From NCBI RefSeq assembly GCF_001625305.1, contig NW_017802935.1:2363514-2427513 (forward strand): 64,000 bases of DNA. The letters run 5' to 3'. The notes under the pieces are model-generated. The model saw only the letters and a program-made list of their open reading frames with translations. It was not told the origin of the DNA and ran no database searches. Source of the stretch: Branchiostoma belcheri. Lineage: Eukaryota; Chordata; Leptocardii; Amphioxiformes; Branchiostomatidae. A program made the translations under genes and the position numbers. Each line of letters starts with the position of its first letter. The first letter of the stretch is position 1. This document shows, piece after piece, positions 35,761 to 49,479 of this stretch.

Positions 35761-37825
35761 TGCTTTTCATGACTCAAGGCGAAGAAATGCCAGTCAATAG
35801 GAGATGATAGGCTATTCTTATTCAAAGTACTGTCCTCACTGACTACTTTGGGAGGAGTTCATTCGGAAAGCATTGAAGGGGTGAGACAAGAGAACACAAG
35901 AGGGACTCATACAGAAATACTCTTCATATTTACACACATTTTGTCTTTTAGCTAGACTTTTTTAGTCTTTTTGAAAGAAATTTACTTTAAAACTTTGTGA
36001 GAAGTATTGGTGTTCTAAAAAGGCGTTAAACCAGTCTTTGTTATAGACACCCTTAATTTAAAACGTGGTTGGTCGCTTGTAGTGTTAAAACTTACGAAGT
36101 TCTTGCCAGTCGAATGTCGATGGTATTTTTGTTTGCTGTGAAATAAGACTCACAGGACAGTCCAGAAAGCCCCCCTCCCCAACTCCGCCCGACTGGGTGG
36201 TTTGAAAATAAAACAGAGAGAAAATCCCCCCAGATACGTGATCCCATCCCAGGCCACAGGGCACAATTATACCCTCTTCCACTCTTTTTAGTCGCAATTA
36301 ATTGAAATCCGCCTTACGCTCCGCTAAGTGTATTGAAAAGCTAACCATGGGAAGTCCTTTCTGTAGCCAGGCCTGCCTCCACGGTTCGGAGTTGCAGCCA
36401 TTTGAACAGATTATTAGAATCCATTTACTCCGGGGACCCCCTGTGACTGCTGCTGCTGCTCTTTTGGAAGGTCTCTCCCGACAGCAGCCCTTGTACTGAC
36501 CCCTTAACGAGGGAATTTCTGCCCGGTTTTTGCTCGCGGGTACGGGTCGCCTTGTAGACACTGTCTGAGCGACGAGGTCGCGACAACACAAAAGGGAAAA
36601 AATCTGTCCAAGAAGCTGACGCAAACTTGTCTGTGGTATTTCTGAGAGGACAATTCGTCGAAGGTGTCGCAGATTTCAGAGAATGACATGGCTTGTTGTG
36701 ACACTCAATGGCATGTTGCGAGTTTAAAATATTCTGATTTGACCCCTGAAATTCTGTTGCACAAAACACCTTTTGGGACGTATTTTCATGATGATATTTG
36801 CTATTGTCCTGCGTCGACGACTCAAGTGACTCTATTTTTACCCGTCCGAATGTCAATCAAAAATTTAACAAACACTTTAACTCAATCTCCGTCTGAAAGC
36901 GACCATTCGCGCGAGATGACTCCACCGGTCAAACGGCAAAAAATTGAACTTTTCCCGCCAAGGTGAATCTCACGTACAAAAGTCGTCTGAAAATTTGGAT
37001 GTGGGAAAATCTCTGCGCGCGCAGGCCGGTGCGTATCACGCACTTTGTTTTCTAGCCACAACTCATCGGTTCTTTTTTTCACACAAATTTCTCCAGTTCA
37101 TAAAAACAAGTCAACTTCCAGAACCTCCCACGTCTGAAGACAAAAGGAAAAATACCAGAGACAATGGTTAATAGAGATGGGATTGTTAGCAGAGAGTTTA
37201 TCTTTCACATTGTTAAAACAAGGCGATACATCATTTCTGACAGGCGTGTGTTTGGTGTACACGGTGTTCTGTCTGTAGCTGGACCTATGGCAGCTTTCTC
37301 ATGGGACAGTTATAGCCCCGAAACAGACTCTTTCAAGGCTGAAAAAACGTTGAAAGGGTGACCAGAGTTAGCTATCTAACAGTGGGGCTAGTACCTTCTT
37401 CAGTAAATTTTACACACTACTCTATCACATTTCTGTCATCTAATCAAATCATCAAGAGAAGTTTGGAAGATTTCTACAAGAAATTTAGATTTTTCAGACT
37501 CTTGGACGATTTGGTCGAACGAAGTTGAACCATACAAAAGGTGCCAATTCGAATGTCAACAGCAAATAGGCTAATGTACATTTACTAGTACACATGTAGT
37601 TGTACAGGTGTTTAAGAGTAACATCCTGTAGCAGCAGGAAGTATAGGCGGAAATAGTTCATATTGACAGAAGGTTCTGACAATAGTAGAAAAACAAAGGT
37701 CTGTAACCTATCTGTTGGACAAAGGAAGGAGAGGGCACATTTCCAAAATTCCTAGATACTTTAATTCATCCTCCTACACAATTAGTTGTTGCTCTCCCGG
37801 GCAGCTCAAGTCCGGACATTTCGAA

Positions 37826-37870
37826 ATCTCCAAGCAGGTCTTTTGGTGGATGCAAACTGGCCCATTTGCC
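37826..37870 (+). mobile_element. Half-copy of the CTCCAAGCAG inverted-repeat element
   Basis: 'ctccaagcaggtcttttggt' followed by a 'gcaaactggcccattt' segment matches the left arm of the long inverted repeat at 49333-49479 with several substitutions. The right arm is absent. Confidence 0.5.
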
Positions 37871-40344
37871 ACCATTTGGATAGCGTAAAAAAGATACCAA
37901 TACAAAAAAGAAAGACCGATAAAATTGCATAAAAACACGTCACAAATAGGTCAAAGCCTATACCTCTGCTTGTCTGCTTGGAAAAAATTATTAGATATTT
38001 CCAGAAAACGGCGATTTCTGCCTTGGTGAACATGTTGATTGACAGATGTCGTCCTTGCATCGCTAATGTTATTGGCACGTCATTAATACCAGGCCCCCGC
38101 TGGGAGGTCCGGCAAAAAACAAGAACAGACAAAAGTTCACAGTAAAACATGATGACCATTTCATGAACCATTAGATAATACCTTAGGAGGTCACAGGTCA
38201 CATAGCCTCGCATTGCAAGGCCATAAACACGGAGGCCATCTGTCATGTGTGTGGGGAAAAAGTGTCTCACTTAGTGAACTTTGTAAGACTTGGGTAGCAT
38301 TTAATGATAACGTTTCAGTGTTAGTTTCAGTGTTCTAATTCTTAAATTTACTTAGTGATTTGATTTTCAACCTTCATTGTTTGTGCATGTGCTATGAAAT
38401 CGACCAGTTGTAACCATTGCTAGATTTTGAAAGTCTACTATTAGGCGAAATAGTCATTTTCGTCTTTTGTATTCACTTAAAATATTCTGCGTTTTTTTGG
38501 CTGTAGTAAAAAACAAATTACAACATACAAACGAAACAAGGTTTAAAAGCAGTAAGCTTGCCATGTGAAATGTGGGCACTATACTGTGGTCATCCATAAA
38601 TAATTTCATCAATTTGGTGAATGACTGAATAGTGAAGTTCTTTATTCACTGCCACTTGTTTAAGAAGAGCCAACGTTTCGAAAACGTTTGCTATTCATCT
38701 ATACCGTAGTATTTTCATGTATTCAAATCATGCGTTTCGGCGAATTTCAAAGGTTCCACGGGCGTTTTTCCTATAGAAAGGCGTCGATGTGCGGAACGCC
38801 ACTTCAAAACTCTCGGCGTAACATCGCCCCACAGCCGCCGCGCTCCACCGCTGGGCGGGATTGAAAAGTCTATTGTGCCGTGAGTCTTTGTGGGCTCTTC
38901 TAGGTACTGTCTTCTCTGGCGCACAGCCTTAACACACAGGCGAGGAAGGTCAACCATAATTACGCGGTTCACTGAGCCGAAATGCTGGGGCCACGAGTTT
39001 ATAAACCGCCGGCCACAGCCAACGTTTTGCGGCCTTTGTCAACACTGGTCTGGGAAGAAAACTCCCATATTGGGAAAGTCGTGTGCATTGTGGAGCTTTC
39101 CAAAGTTGTTTTTGATGTAAGTTTGAAGAGTGACATTTATAGAAGGGAGGAAGGACAAGCGAGAGGGATTATTTGGCGCCTCTCCAACATTTCATGGACT
39201 TCTTGTGGTTTTAAACCTCTCATGTAGTCAGTCAGCAAAATACAGCGTGCAAATCCGCGAAAAAATGAAGTGAAAAAAGTACTGCATACCCTATAATTAT
39301 TTCCGAAAACAAATAACAAACCAGTGTACAGAAACGCTTTACATTCATAGCATTCTTCTCATGGTAATTTACAAAAGCTTGAATTGTAAGTTCCATATGG
39401 CAAACGGAAAACTGCCCAACAAAAATTACAAGGGGCGTAGCTACAAACGGTTTAAATTATATACCGGTGGTCTTTTTTGCGAGCTTTTGTTTGAGAAAAA
39501 ATGCTTCCAATGTTTGAATGAAAAAGAGTGGATCTTCCCTTCAGTTGGAGAGATTCGTTAGCATCCTCCCTTATGTTGCTCTGTAGTTGTTTTCTTATTG
39601 CAACGATTCATTCAAGTACCATGTAGTACCATTGGTAGCTGACCTAACAGGTGGGCAACCGATGACCTAACCGGTGTCTAAAATCCGATATATGACAGGT
39701 TAACGAAGGTAAGGTACTGTAAGTGTCCTAGTCATTAACTTTGTATAAATCCTTACACATTTGGCGAGGTCTTGATGAAAAAAAGACCACCGTAGTTAGC
39801 TTTCCAAGGCAAAAACTCACTGTCCTGTAAACTGGGTTCCTTCTATATATATATCTGTATATATGCCAGGAATGTTAATTCATGTCGAAAAGCCATTTTG
39901 AGGTATTAAAGACTTTCCGGTGTCGCATTCCCCGCAGACTGGAGGAACAATGCCGGAAACCGCAATCAGGATGGTGAGGAAAATACCATACCGTAATTTT
40001 ACCAACATGACATACTTCAGTCGACAGTAGTCTTCCTTTGTACGAGTATACAGTATGTCCTACACACACCTAATGTTATCACATACGCTATAAACATTTG
40101 TATTACAAGAGTTCTTGAGCATTAAGCATTGTTTATGGTATGTTAATTAAGGGGAAGGACTTGAAATATTGGTAAGTTTTACTTTCAGTCATACAAAGTG
40201 GCTTGTTGTTTAAGCCTTGTTCAAACGACATCGAACAATTCTATTCAATCCTATTGAATCAAGGTCAATGTTACAGTGTTGTTTCTTTCGGACGAAGAGG
40301 TGTCAATTCCCTTCTTTTCCATTTTAGTGAAAACCGTCGTACGA

Positions 40345-40480
40345 TGGGATTACGACAACAAATTGAGCTTCTTGTGAAAGTCGTGGGTGTGTCGCACAAA
40401 AGTAGTTGACTGTCTTATGACGGAAAAAGTTCCCATAGACTACTGTCGATGGTTAACGTTGGCTCTGCCACAGCCTCGGA
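40345..40480 (+). repeat. Dispersed 'GTCGCACAAAA' family, copy 1
   Basis: Shares an ordered set of words with 43850-43965 and 47545-47640: 'gtcgtg.gt.tgtcgcacaaa', '.ctgtcttatgacggaaaa', 'gtcgatggttaac.ttggct' and 'ccacagcc'. Looser relatives occur near 15395-15550, 31640-31800, 42230-42330 and 56620-56720. No coding capacity. Confidence 0.55.
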
Positions 40481-40919
40481 ATCCAACGACAACATTTCGT
40501 AGAACGATCGAAGATGACCGTGGATCATCTATAAACATAAAATGGCGCTGGGTGAATTCTGGAACCGAAGTTTCTAAACATGAATGTCAAGGTTGTTTTC
40601 AAACTGCAGGTTGCCATAGCTAATTTTCAGCGTGAAGATTCTGCAGATGTCAGCTCTCCTGAATGCGGTAGGTACCAGAAAAACAATAAACTTGTAAAAC
40701 AAAGGAGGTTCCCAGAAGTATTGGGCTGGTATGCTGCAGTGCACCCTTGGTCGGTCACACACAAACACACCAAATACTCAAATCACAAAGAGGAGCCACC
40801 AGATGGTCGGCGTTCAAGCAGTTTTCAAACGGGGAACTTGCAGCGAAGAAATGCTGGAGATGGTTCGACTCACCGTCATTCACTCCATCTGGTGCTAACG
40901 TCTCCTCCTTGTCCTAGAA

Positions 40920-41165
40920 ACACAGTACCTGTATACATGTACTGTATCTGTACATGTGTACCGTGTATCCGCACTTGTACTATACTGCACTGTACGTACT
41001 ATACCTGTACCTGTACTTGTACTATGTACACACTTGTACCTATATCTGTACCTGTATATCTATACCTGTGCTTATACCTACACCTGTACTTGTACTACAT
41101 GTATACCTATACCTGTACGTACATCTATACTGTTCTTTTTGCGCAGTAATATGTCATAGTCTGTA
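40920..41165. repeat. Degenerate (TACCTG/TACTTG)n hexamer satellite
   Basis: About 240 bases built from variants of a TGTACC/TGTACT hexamer, rich in the palindrome GTAC. It gives three overlapping Tyr/Leu/Cys-rich frames on the plus strand, which are repeat artefacts. Confidence 0.8.
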
Positions 41166-41219
41166 GACTGCCTGACTGTACCTATGTACCGGTACTGTAA
41201 ATCATCTAACACTACAGGC

Positions 41220-41690
41220 TGGCTGGCACGCGGGTTGTTGTTGTCATTGTCAGGTACAGCAGGTGGAACTAAGCCTTGTTTATTTACCCTGTCTCCAAGC
41301 CTGTCCCTCCAGGGCGTGTAAACAATACTGATGTACCTGGATAGTCTCGGTACCAGGACGCACTAGGGAGAGTAAACAATACTGATGTACCTGGTTAGCC
41401 TCGGTATCAGACCCCCCAGGGTGTGTAAGCAAGCCAAGCAACATTCAGGTACTATACTGTTACCTGGACTACCGAGTACCTAGTTAGTCTCGATACCAGA
41501 CCTTCCAGAGTCCGAAAACAATACCGATGTACCTAGTTAGTCTCGATACCAGACCTTCCAATGCAGAGCTACTATATACATGTAGTCTCGGAATCAGACC
41601 CTCCAGCAGTGCATATGCTAAAACAATACAGTATTCCTGAGTAGCCTCGGAACTAGGCACTCCAGGTTGGTTAACCTCAACGCCAGGCTA
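41220..41690. repeat. Degenerate ~55-85-bp repeat cluster
   Basis: 'tagtctcggtaccag', 'gtaaacaatactgatgtacc' and 'tagcctcggtatcagac' variants recur roughly six to seven times at irregular spacing. The copies are diverged. Not coding. Confidence 0.6.
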
Positions 41691-43849
41691 CATAGGTCAA
41701 GTCATCTTCTACTTCCTTCAAAGAAGAGTCAAGTCCGGGTCAGATTAGTAAATGTAAAAACTTTGAGGTAGTGCGCTACTTCTTTACACTGCAGCTGCTA
41801 GGTTATCCATACATTTCATTATCTAGCATTCAGCGATAAATATGAATTTGCAATAGATAATTTTATCGTTATCATTGTATTCTGGGATTTCTATTTCCAA
41901 AGTCACCGAGGAAGGAAGGTGGTGTACTTTTGCTACTGAAATGGAGATTCTGCTGACAGTTAATTTGCCGACGCCCCATCCGTGTAGTGTCCACATTCGT
42001 AATTGATTTGCTAATTGCAGTCATTAAAGGCCATTAGAAGCGGTCTTCTGGAATGAACCAGTGCCGTCATTAGTCGCCATGTTCCCAGAGAGAGAATGTT
42101 AATTGAAATCCCCTGGAGTTTTAGGGGAGAGTCAGCAGATTTGCTCCGGTTCCTCCGAGACTGGGATTTAAAAGAAATTTCACGAAACGCCGTTTCTCAC
42201 ATTTTGGTACTCAGATTTCAACTGAAAACAACAGAAATACATACAAAATACACGTTGTTTTCTAAAACCTGTCTTGTGACAGAAAAAAAGTTTGTCGTAG
42301 ATATTGGTGATGGGCAGTCTTTTGCAACTTCTCTCAAAATAGTGCGATCAAAGAAATCGCATAACAAATGTGACCACGCCTTAGATACAGTAGTAACACC
42401 GGCAGCCATCTGGCTAATGTATAGTAAATTAATCCCTGGTGTATTCTAGACCTAGTGTCAACGTGGGAGAAAACGGAACGAGACATTCCCTTGCTAACAC
42501 CTTCATAACCTTCGATAGCATTAACCCACAAGCCATAAACTAAGCCTTTTCATGACCAAAAAGGAAGAACCGCTGTAGTTCAAGAGGAGTTCGCTAGGGG
42601 GCTCAATATCATGACAACCACTTTGTTCTTGGATATGCCTTACATGTAAATATCCTGTTCAATACATGTATGTGCAACAACAAGACATAACGTTCATACA
42701 TGTATATAACCAACCCGGTCCCCTTTTTTGGAGCTCTCTCATTTAAATTCATTGTTTGTTATCCTTTCCGCTTGTGGATCCCACCTACTTTCTATTGGGT
42801 CCAAAAGCAACAGTTACGTACAAAGCGCATTGGATGGGAGGTTTACATTTTGAAGAGTGTCTTATACGGAGATTTTCTATGTAAACTTCATATGACAATT
42901 GCAACACGTACCACCCACATTGCAGATACACATCAGCACAAGAAACTGCCTGAGACAAGTATTCAGAATAAAGACTGAGAGACCTCTAGAACTTGGCATG
43001 CAATATCCTGTTTCGTAATGAATATAAGTAATGAATGGAGTGAATATTCGTACTGAATACTAGTATAAGGTATCCGGCAAGGGTATATATTATGTTATGG
43101 ATATCTGAAATGATGTTATATTTGAGGTTGAACTGAATACACATTGACGTGGAATGGGTAAGTCACCATACCAAAACCATGGTGCCCAATCTGAACAGAA
43201 GCGCACCTAGCGGGTGTCTCTGAACTACATAGCCGTCATTTCGACGGACATTATGTGTGAAAGAAGACTACTAGTAGTATGCACACACATAATAAATTTT
43301 CAGATTTTTAGATGAACGAAAATCTTTGACAAAACTTCTGAAATGAACAGAGACACACACAAAAAAAACAAGAAAACATTGCAATTCACAGTCAACTCAT
43401 ACAATATATATTACCAAACGTTACAACGATATCCATATATTGGACCACCAAGTTTTTTCCTATCTCATAGAGATAGTCGTGTCTTATACGGGTTTATCAA
43501 ACACTTAGTTTCCACAGAGTAATAGTTTCTCTAAGTGGATACCATACATTATCAACACATGGTGTTTAGTTATCAAATATAATAACCTGACTTAGGAATG
43601 TAGTCATTACGTCACAGGGGTCACTCTAGGTTAATTCTAGGTCAGCTAGAAATTCCACGGATTTTTGGGGCAGGAAAGTCTATTAAATAGTCTGGTCTCT
43701 AGGTACATTTGTAGGAAGCCTTATACAATAAAATGATGAAATATTGGAGTGGCAATGTCGCCAGGGACATTTGACTGGGTCCTGGGGTTACCCTCGGTCA
43801 GTGTGCGTTGGATCACATTTGTCGCACGACGGGTCTACGACAACTTGAG

Positions 43850-43965
43850 GACATTCTTAGGGCAATCGTGAGTTTGTCGTGCAAATTTCAGCCGCCTTAT
43901 GACAGAAATTATTGTCGTAGATCCTTGTTATTGGTTGGCATTGTCTTAGCCTTGCTATCCTACTT
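43850..43965 (+). repeat. Dispersed 'GTCGCACAAAA' family, copy 2
   Basis: 'gggcaatcgtgagtttgtcg', 'cagccgccttatgacagaaa' and 'ttattggttggcattgtctt' align in order with copies at 40345-40480 and 47545-47640. Confidence 0.55.
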
Positions 43966-44370
43966 GACAAATCGCACGAAAAAATGCGCACGTGCCGTAT
44001 GAAACGAAGTCTTTTTTCAGGAAAAGGTCTCTCCAAAAATATTGATCTCTAAAGTGCATTTAGCGGAAACCCGGAAGTCTGTGTTGGGATATCAAGCACA
44101 ATTAAATGACTCAGCCATATCAGCTGAGATGCATTTAGCGGTTATTTTCGGTCAGCAGCTTTTTCGGGCTAATGTCCCAAATGTCGAGAAAATTCCCTTA
44201 AAATCCTGATAATTAAATACATTTACAAGAAGGCAGTAACTAGTTGCAAAGCATAATTAATTGACTAAAAGGCAAAGTCAACAAAAACATCGACAGAGGT
44301 CACTACCGGTCATTAGACGTCGCAGAGATATCGCCCGTTTTTTGGCGACGCCTCAGGAGCGGAGGCGTTT

Positions 44371-46774
44371 TCACATGACCGTGTCCTGTCTCCGCTGTGC
44401 GACTCTCGGCGTGCCCGTGGGAGACAGGTTTGGCGTCCCCGCCGGACTGAACCGGTCTCCCGCCTTCCCCATCCTCACAATCCTCTTGAACACTTCTCTA
44501 AAGTCCTTGTTCAGGTAGCCGTACAGGATGGGGTTGACGGCGGAGTTCCCGTACGCCATCCAGGAGGCAGTATCGTACACGGCCGGCGGGACGCCCTCGG
44601 GGTCGAACGCGAGGAACATGTAGACGACGTACCAGGGCAGCCAGGAGATGAGGCAGACCACCGTGATGATGATCACCGTCCGGATCGCCGCCCGCTCCCG
44701 CCGGCACATCCCGTCTGCGTGACGGGTATGGGTCGTGCTGGCGGCACTCTTTGTGATCGACGAAATCAGCTCGCTCAAACTGTTCGTTTTCCTCACTTTT
44801 GTTTTGTTATCAGTGAGGTTTTCGTCGCCTAGACTACGAGTGGCGCGAATGCAGGGTTTTTCGATGTCGTCCAGAGGGAAGGTGATGCCTCGCGGTCGGA
44901 TGGGAGGAACGCCGGTCTGCTCCTCCGCGGCTTTCATGACAGCTGTAATACCAAGTCTTACCGCTAGAGGGGAGCTGCCAGAGCTCGTACCTCTTCGAAA
45001 TCGACTTGAATGATCCGACACGGGTGGGGAGACTTCTGGAAGATATCCTGCTGAGTTTTGTGGAGAACTGCTTGGGTTTGCGATCACGGTACAAGCTGCT
45101 GTGCGGGGGTTCTTTCTCACTGGCGCGGGAGAAAAGTCGCAGCCTGTCGTGCTCTGTACGGAACTCTCCGACTCCGCCCGTTTTCTTTTTCCCGCCGCCC
45201 GTTTCGCGCTACCGCTGTGAGAATGGTGACTGGCAGTCAGAAACGCCTTCTTCTTCACGTTTCCCTTTAACCTGATCAACATGAGGACCTGGCAGACGAC
45301 CAGGAAGCAGGACGGCAGGTAGTAGCAGAGGACGGCGGTGATGATGTCGTAGGTCCGGTGGGTGACCATGTCCTGCTCGCACATGGCCGGGTCGGCGATG
45401 TAGGTTAGCGGGACGCCGGGGACCCAGAACGCCGCCACCACCAGCCACACCGCCACGTTAGCGCACACCACGGCACGGCGGCGGCTGGAACGGGCTTTCA
45501 CGTACCTAGAGGGTTGGAAGTGTACAAAAACACTTGTCAATATCACGGACAATAAGCATATCTAAAATAGATAGGTCGACAAACAAATAGTTCTTACTTT
45601 CAAGCAATAGGAAAGATCAACAGCCATTTGCTGTTCTGCAATCGGCAAGCTTTTTTCCCAAAATTTTAATTTTCATTCTCAAAGCCGCAAATACCCTTCC
45701 CGTTCCGTCCAAAGACTACACTGCCGAGGGCCACTATGAAATAAGTCAACAAACACGGCAAAGGGCGGAGAGATAAGCGAGCCTCAGACGGCTGTTTGTG
45801 TACGGTCTATTGTTTTCGTGTTTGCTTGTTTTTTCGTGGTGCGAACGCCTCAAAGTGAACTAGATTTCCGCCACAATTTGTTAAGTAAAGACAATACATT
45901 CAGCTGCCTATCAACTTGAGCAGTGGTCTTGTTGCAAAGAATATAGTTTCCTCTGTTTCTAAGATCATTAAGCATCTGTCGTACAATAAATCTGATTAAT
46001 CATTTACGTATTGTTAGAAATCACTGGAAAACACTTCTCTTTTCCCTGGCACCTTGCCTTGTTACAATGCCCTACTTTCCCTTGTAAGGGATCCCCTGCA
46101 GAGCTAGGTGCCTAGTGCCTGGATTTTTGCCAAGAGAGGACTACTAAGAAAGAACTACATAGCAAGTTCTAGCTAAACCACAAATAACAAGGAAGTGATA
46201 CTACATGTACATACAGTTCCCACAGTAAAGTGTCAACAAGCAGTTGTCTTGCGACAGGCTCATGGCACTCTTACGACAGTCGTGCGAGGAATGTGACCGA
46301 GAGGAGACGAAATCTTTGCTATTAGAAAATTATACAGACTAATTTATCCCAGCCATACCTGAGCGGTGAGCGTATCCCCAGACATCTATCGAAGGAGATC
46401 ATGCACAGCGTCAGGAGAGACACGTTACACGTGACGTAGTCTATCGCCAGCCAGAACACGCACGCTATCTTGTCCAACGGCCAGTAGCCCAGGTACTTAT
46501 ACACGGTGAACAGCGGCACAACTACCGCCCCCACCAACAAGTCCCCCACGGCGAGGTTCACGATGAAACAGTTAAAGACGGTGCGAAGTGTCCGCTCTAT
46601 AGCGATGGATATGAGAACCAGCCCGTTACTTATGACGGTAAACACGCTGAGGAGACACAGTAAGACTAACGCTGTGGTGTTCTCGACGGCGACCTGCGCT
46701 GTGGCGTTAGCGCTTGGAGTAGAGACGGGGTCTTTGGTGGTAGTGCGCGCGTAGTAGAAGTCGTAGGCGTCCAT
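44371..46774 (-). CDS. Rhodopsin-class aminergic-like GPCR (histamine/muscarinic-like)
   Basis: Two coding exons, 46359-46774 and 44371-45505, join at a phase-2 GT-AG intron inside intracellular loop 2 (Leu-Arg|Tyr), giving 516 residues. The start is the ATG at 46774; the open frame extends upstream only to a GTG. Seven membrane helices are visible. N50 is 1.50 and D78 is 2.50. C105 is the 3.25 disulfide Cys. D112 is 3.32 (the amine-binding Asp), 18 residues before R130 of the DRY-equivalent, here DRC. W427/P429 (SWLPW) mark helix 6; W454/Y457 and NPILY (463-467) mark helix 7. D3.32 with W7.40/Y7.43 is the aminergic hallmark. Loop 3 is very long (~195 residues, basic). The tail has twin SPxGTP sites and no palmitoylation Cys. 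The N-terminus has two N-glycosylation sites. The ligand cannot be told from sequence; histamine H3-like or muscarinic-like relatives are the best guess. Confidence 0.88.
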
Positions 46775-47544
46775 AGTCGGCCTTCTGGTGTAGAGGGTGG
46801 CCTCCGCTGACGGTAGCTGACAGACGACTGTGTAAAACTTCACGTCACGAGCCTGTAAGCGATATGAGACAAGGCCGTGGTCTGAAGTCCCGTCCTATGT
46901 TGACTCCTCCTCTCACAGTTTCACTCTACCGTCCGTTACTGTAAGTGTGGTGGCAAACACCGGGTCCTGTGAACAGCGATTGAATTTGCCGACTTCAGCT
47001 TCGCAATTACGAGAACGCGGAAATTTAGGTCTCCTATTGAGAGCTCAATTATCATGGATGTATAATACAATACCTCTGTAGCTAAGCATGGTTTATTATG
47101 CTCAAATCCAGACAAAAATCCAATATATGTATATCGTATCCGAATTAAAGTTATACGTTTGTAGAAAACGCGCACAACAATTTCATTACAAGAAGACACT
47201 GAGCTGTCGATATGGATGAGATGTTAGTAGCTACAGATTGGCCACTTAACGTCCACTTACCTTGCCCGTGAGTCGAGCTAATGTAGTAATAAACTTCTGC
47301 ACGCGAGCTGGCCTGTATAACCGTGTGTATGTACAGGTCAGGTGGCCTGTGTTTGGGTAAGGCGTTATCAAACATTGATCCGGTAAACACCGTGCACGGC
47401 GACACAGGAAGCTAGGGCATGTACAAAGTAATGGATGCTGAGCAGGTATAAAACGTTTAAATAGTGAGCCGTAAAAGCTTGAAATTGGTCCCATTGTTGC
47501 ATATGTTCTACAGCGGATGTATGACAGCTAATTGATTGGGGGCA

Positions 47545-47640
47545 TTCGTAGGACAGTCGTGTCTGTCTCGCACAAAATGCAGCTGTCTTGTAATGGAAAA
47601 TGCAGATCCTTGCCGACGGTTGGTTTTGTCACAGCTTCGC
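47545..47640 (+). repeat. Dispersed 'GTCGCACAAAA' family, copy 3
   Basis: 'ggacagtcgtgtctgtctcg', 'cacaaaatgcagctgtcttg' and 'tgccgacggttggttttgtc' follow the same order as copies 1 and 2. It lies in the spacer between the GPCR and the caspase-fusion gene. The rest of 46775-49332 shows no supported gene. Confidence 0.55.
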
Positions 47641-49332
47641 TAATAATCTTACGGCAAAGAAAGTTACGATGAACGGCATCTCGCCTTAACACTGGATTCT
47701 GCCAACATTCCGTTATTTTGCTAACAGCAATTCAAATGACTTTTCTAAGGGTAAAGACAGACATATATCAGAATATACTAAGCATTATAAAATTGGTCAT
47801 AATTACGTTTTATAGTACAGTTGACAGTGGAAAAGGCACACGGAATGTTTGAAAGTTGACAGTACAAGATAACAGATCATGCCGGCTTCCTGTTGTTCAC
47901 TTGTCTCCTATGTACCAGCTGCTGGCACCTGTACCGTACAGAGTTGACTATAAAGTACGTAGACATATATATTTACATGTGGTACGACAAGGCGACATGC
48001 ACGGATTGACAGTGCACACTTTATGTGGAAAGTAAACTTCCGGCATGTTTCCCACTATGGTTTGTTATACAGTCTAGAATCCTGATCTTGAACAGTTTGT
48101 ACCATCCAGTAGCTGTCTGTCTTTCTTCTGTAAGGCCACAGCAAGTAATTTTTATGGATGACATCAGGGCGCGCATTAATTTTCGCCTGATGTTAAAAAT
48201 TAAAATTTCGTTGCCTTCTTTTTAGGATATCACCTAGAAAAATAAAAGGACTCATCTTGTGGCTTGTTTCTGCAGTTTTAAAAGTCCAAAGTATGAAATA
48301 CTGACTCAAATGTGCTAATGTGAACAAGTATGTATCAACTTCACATAAGATTTTCTTATTCAGAATATTTCCAATTTTGCTGGCCTGAAATCGCATTGGA
48401 TGCCTTTAATATAGCGTTTGTTTTGGCGGGCTTTACTCGTCTGATAAGAATGAGTTAATATGTAATAGCTCAAATCACGTTCTCTGCTTTGTGTTAAAGT
48501 AAACAATACCTGTGCGTTCCACTCTGAAGCTTTTATTGCGGCTCACTGCGTCACCACTACTTCACGTACAAAGCCATCCACGTTGAAGCTTAAGTAAACT
48601 TGATTAGAGAATAGCCGTCATAAAAGGGAAAGTACGCCTTAGGTTAATTGCTTGTTATTGTCCATAGTAGTTGTTTTTCCCACAGCGATAAGGAAAAATA
48701 CGTCATGACCTGAAATAACCCGATTGCGATCTCAGACAACTTCCGTCTGTTTGTGTGTTGTAAACAGGAAGTGACGTAACACCTGTTAAAGTTGTCCCAT
48801 GTGGATAGATTTGTTCATATTTGTGTTACGTGCTCTACATAAAACAATTGCACGTTTTTGACAACGTTGCAGGCCGCTTTTGACTGTACCAAGAGGGTTA
48901 GAAAAGAGCGCCCTTGACTGTATTAGGTATCAAAGACTACACTAAAGTGGCTAAGACTGTTGTTCTAGGATTCATCCGTCTATGCCCATGTATTTCCATT
49001 TATGTACGTCTAGATACCGTGTACTTTTTTTGTGGGAAATTGACTTAAATGTTAAGATATTTGTGGTGTGTGGTGGTTGCAACTATCTAAAGGTGAACCC
49101 TGGTATATTATGCAAATCAGGCCAATTTGGAATCCTCGGCTTCCTGAATTCCCCCAAGTCGGCCCTTAATTCTACTGGCTCCTGGCCAGATTCTGAGTTC
49201 TTTACCCCATTTCCTGAGTCTGACCTTTTGACCTCCTACCATCCTGCCTGTCAATCTTCCCCCACCACCTGCTGTCAATCTACTCTGTCCAGACAAACAA
49301 ACAAACAGCCGACCAAAACTATACTTCCTAAT

Positions 49333-49479
49333 AATCTCCAAGCAGATCTTTCGGTGAGGCATTATCCAATTGGCCAGTCTGTAACAATTTCCCACCGAAG
49401 ATCTGGCGGCACTCGCAAGGGAAAATTGTTACAGACTGGCCAATTGTCTTGCCCCACCGAAAGATCTGCTTGGAGATTA
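49333..49479. mobile_element. Long inverted repeat (MITE-like) in the 3' UTR of the caspase-fusion gene
   Basis: Outer arms 'taatctccaagcagatcttt' plus 'cggtg' (from 49332) and 'caccgaaagatctgcttgga' plus 'gatta' (to 49480) are perfect complements. Inner arms 'caattggccagtctgtaaca' and 'tgttacagactggccaattg' are also complementary. The element begins 13-14 bases beyond the stop codon (49493-49495) of the minus-strand gene, so its transcript would carry a strong hairpin. A half-copy lies at 37826. No ORF inside is meaningful. Confidence 0.85.

Larger units (their letters stand above)
35760..44370. other. Intergenic region without a supported gene
   Basis: Open frames here are short, contradictory between strands and unlike known families. 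It holds repeats noted separately (37826-37870, 40345-40480, 40920-41165, 41220-41690, 43850-43965). GC-rich patches near 36300-37050 and 38750-39060 carry open frames on both strands but no domain. Confidence 0.5.

Noticed and set aside
36664-36966. 100-codon plus-strand frame ending in a basic, nuclear-signal-like stretch
   Set aside because: No domain, no splice or promoter support, and overlapping frames of equal length on the other strand.
40580-41166. 189-codon and overlapping Tyr/Cys-rich frames
   Set aside because: The C-terminal two-thirds is the (TACCTG)n satellite, open in all three frames.
46775-46843. Upstream extension of the GPCR reading frame
   Set aside because: The extended frame begins with GTG; the first ATG (46774) gives a normal short glycosylated N-terminus.
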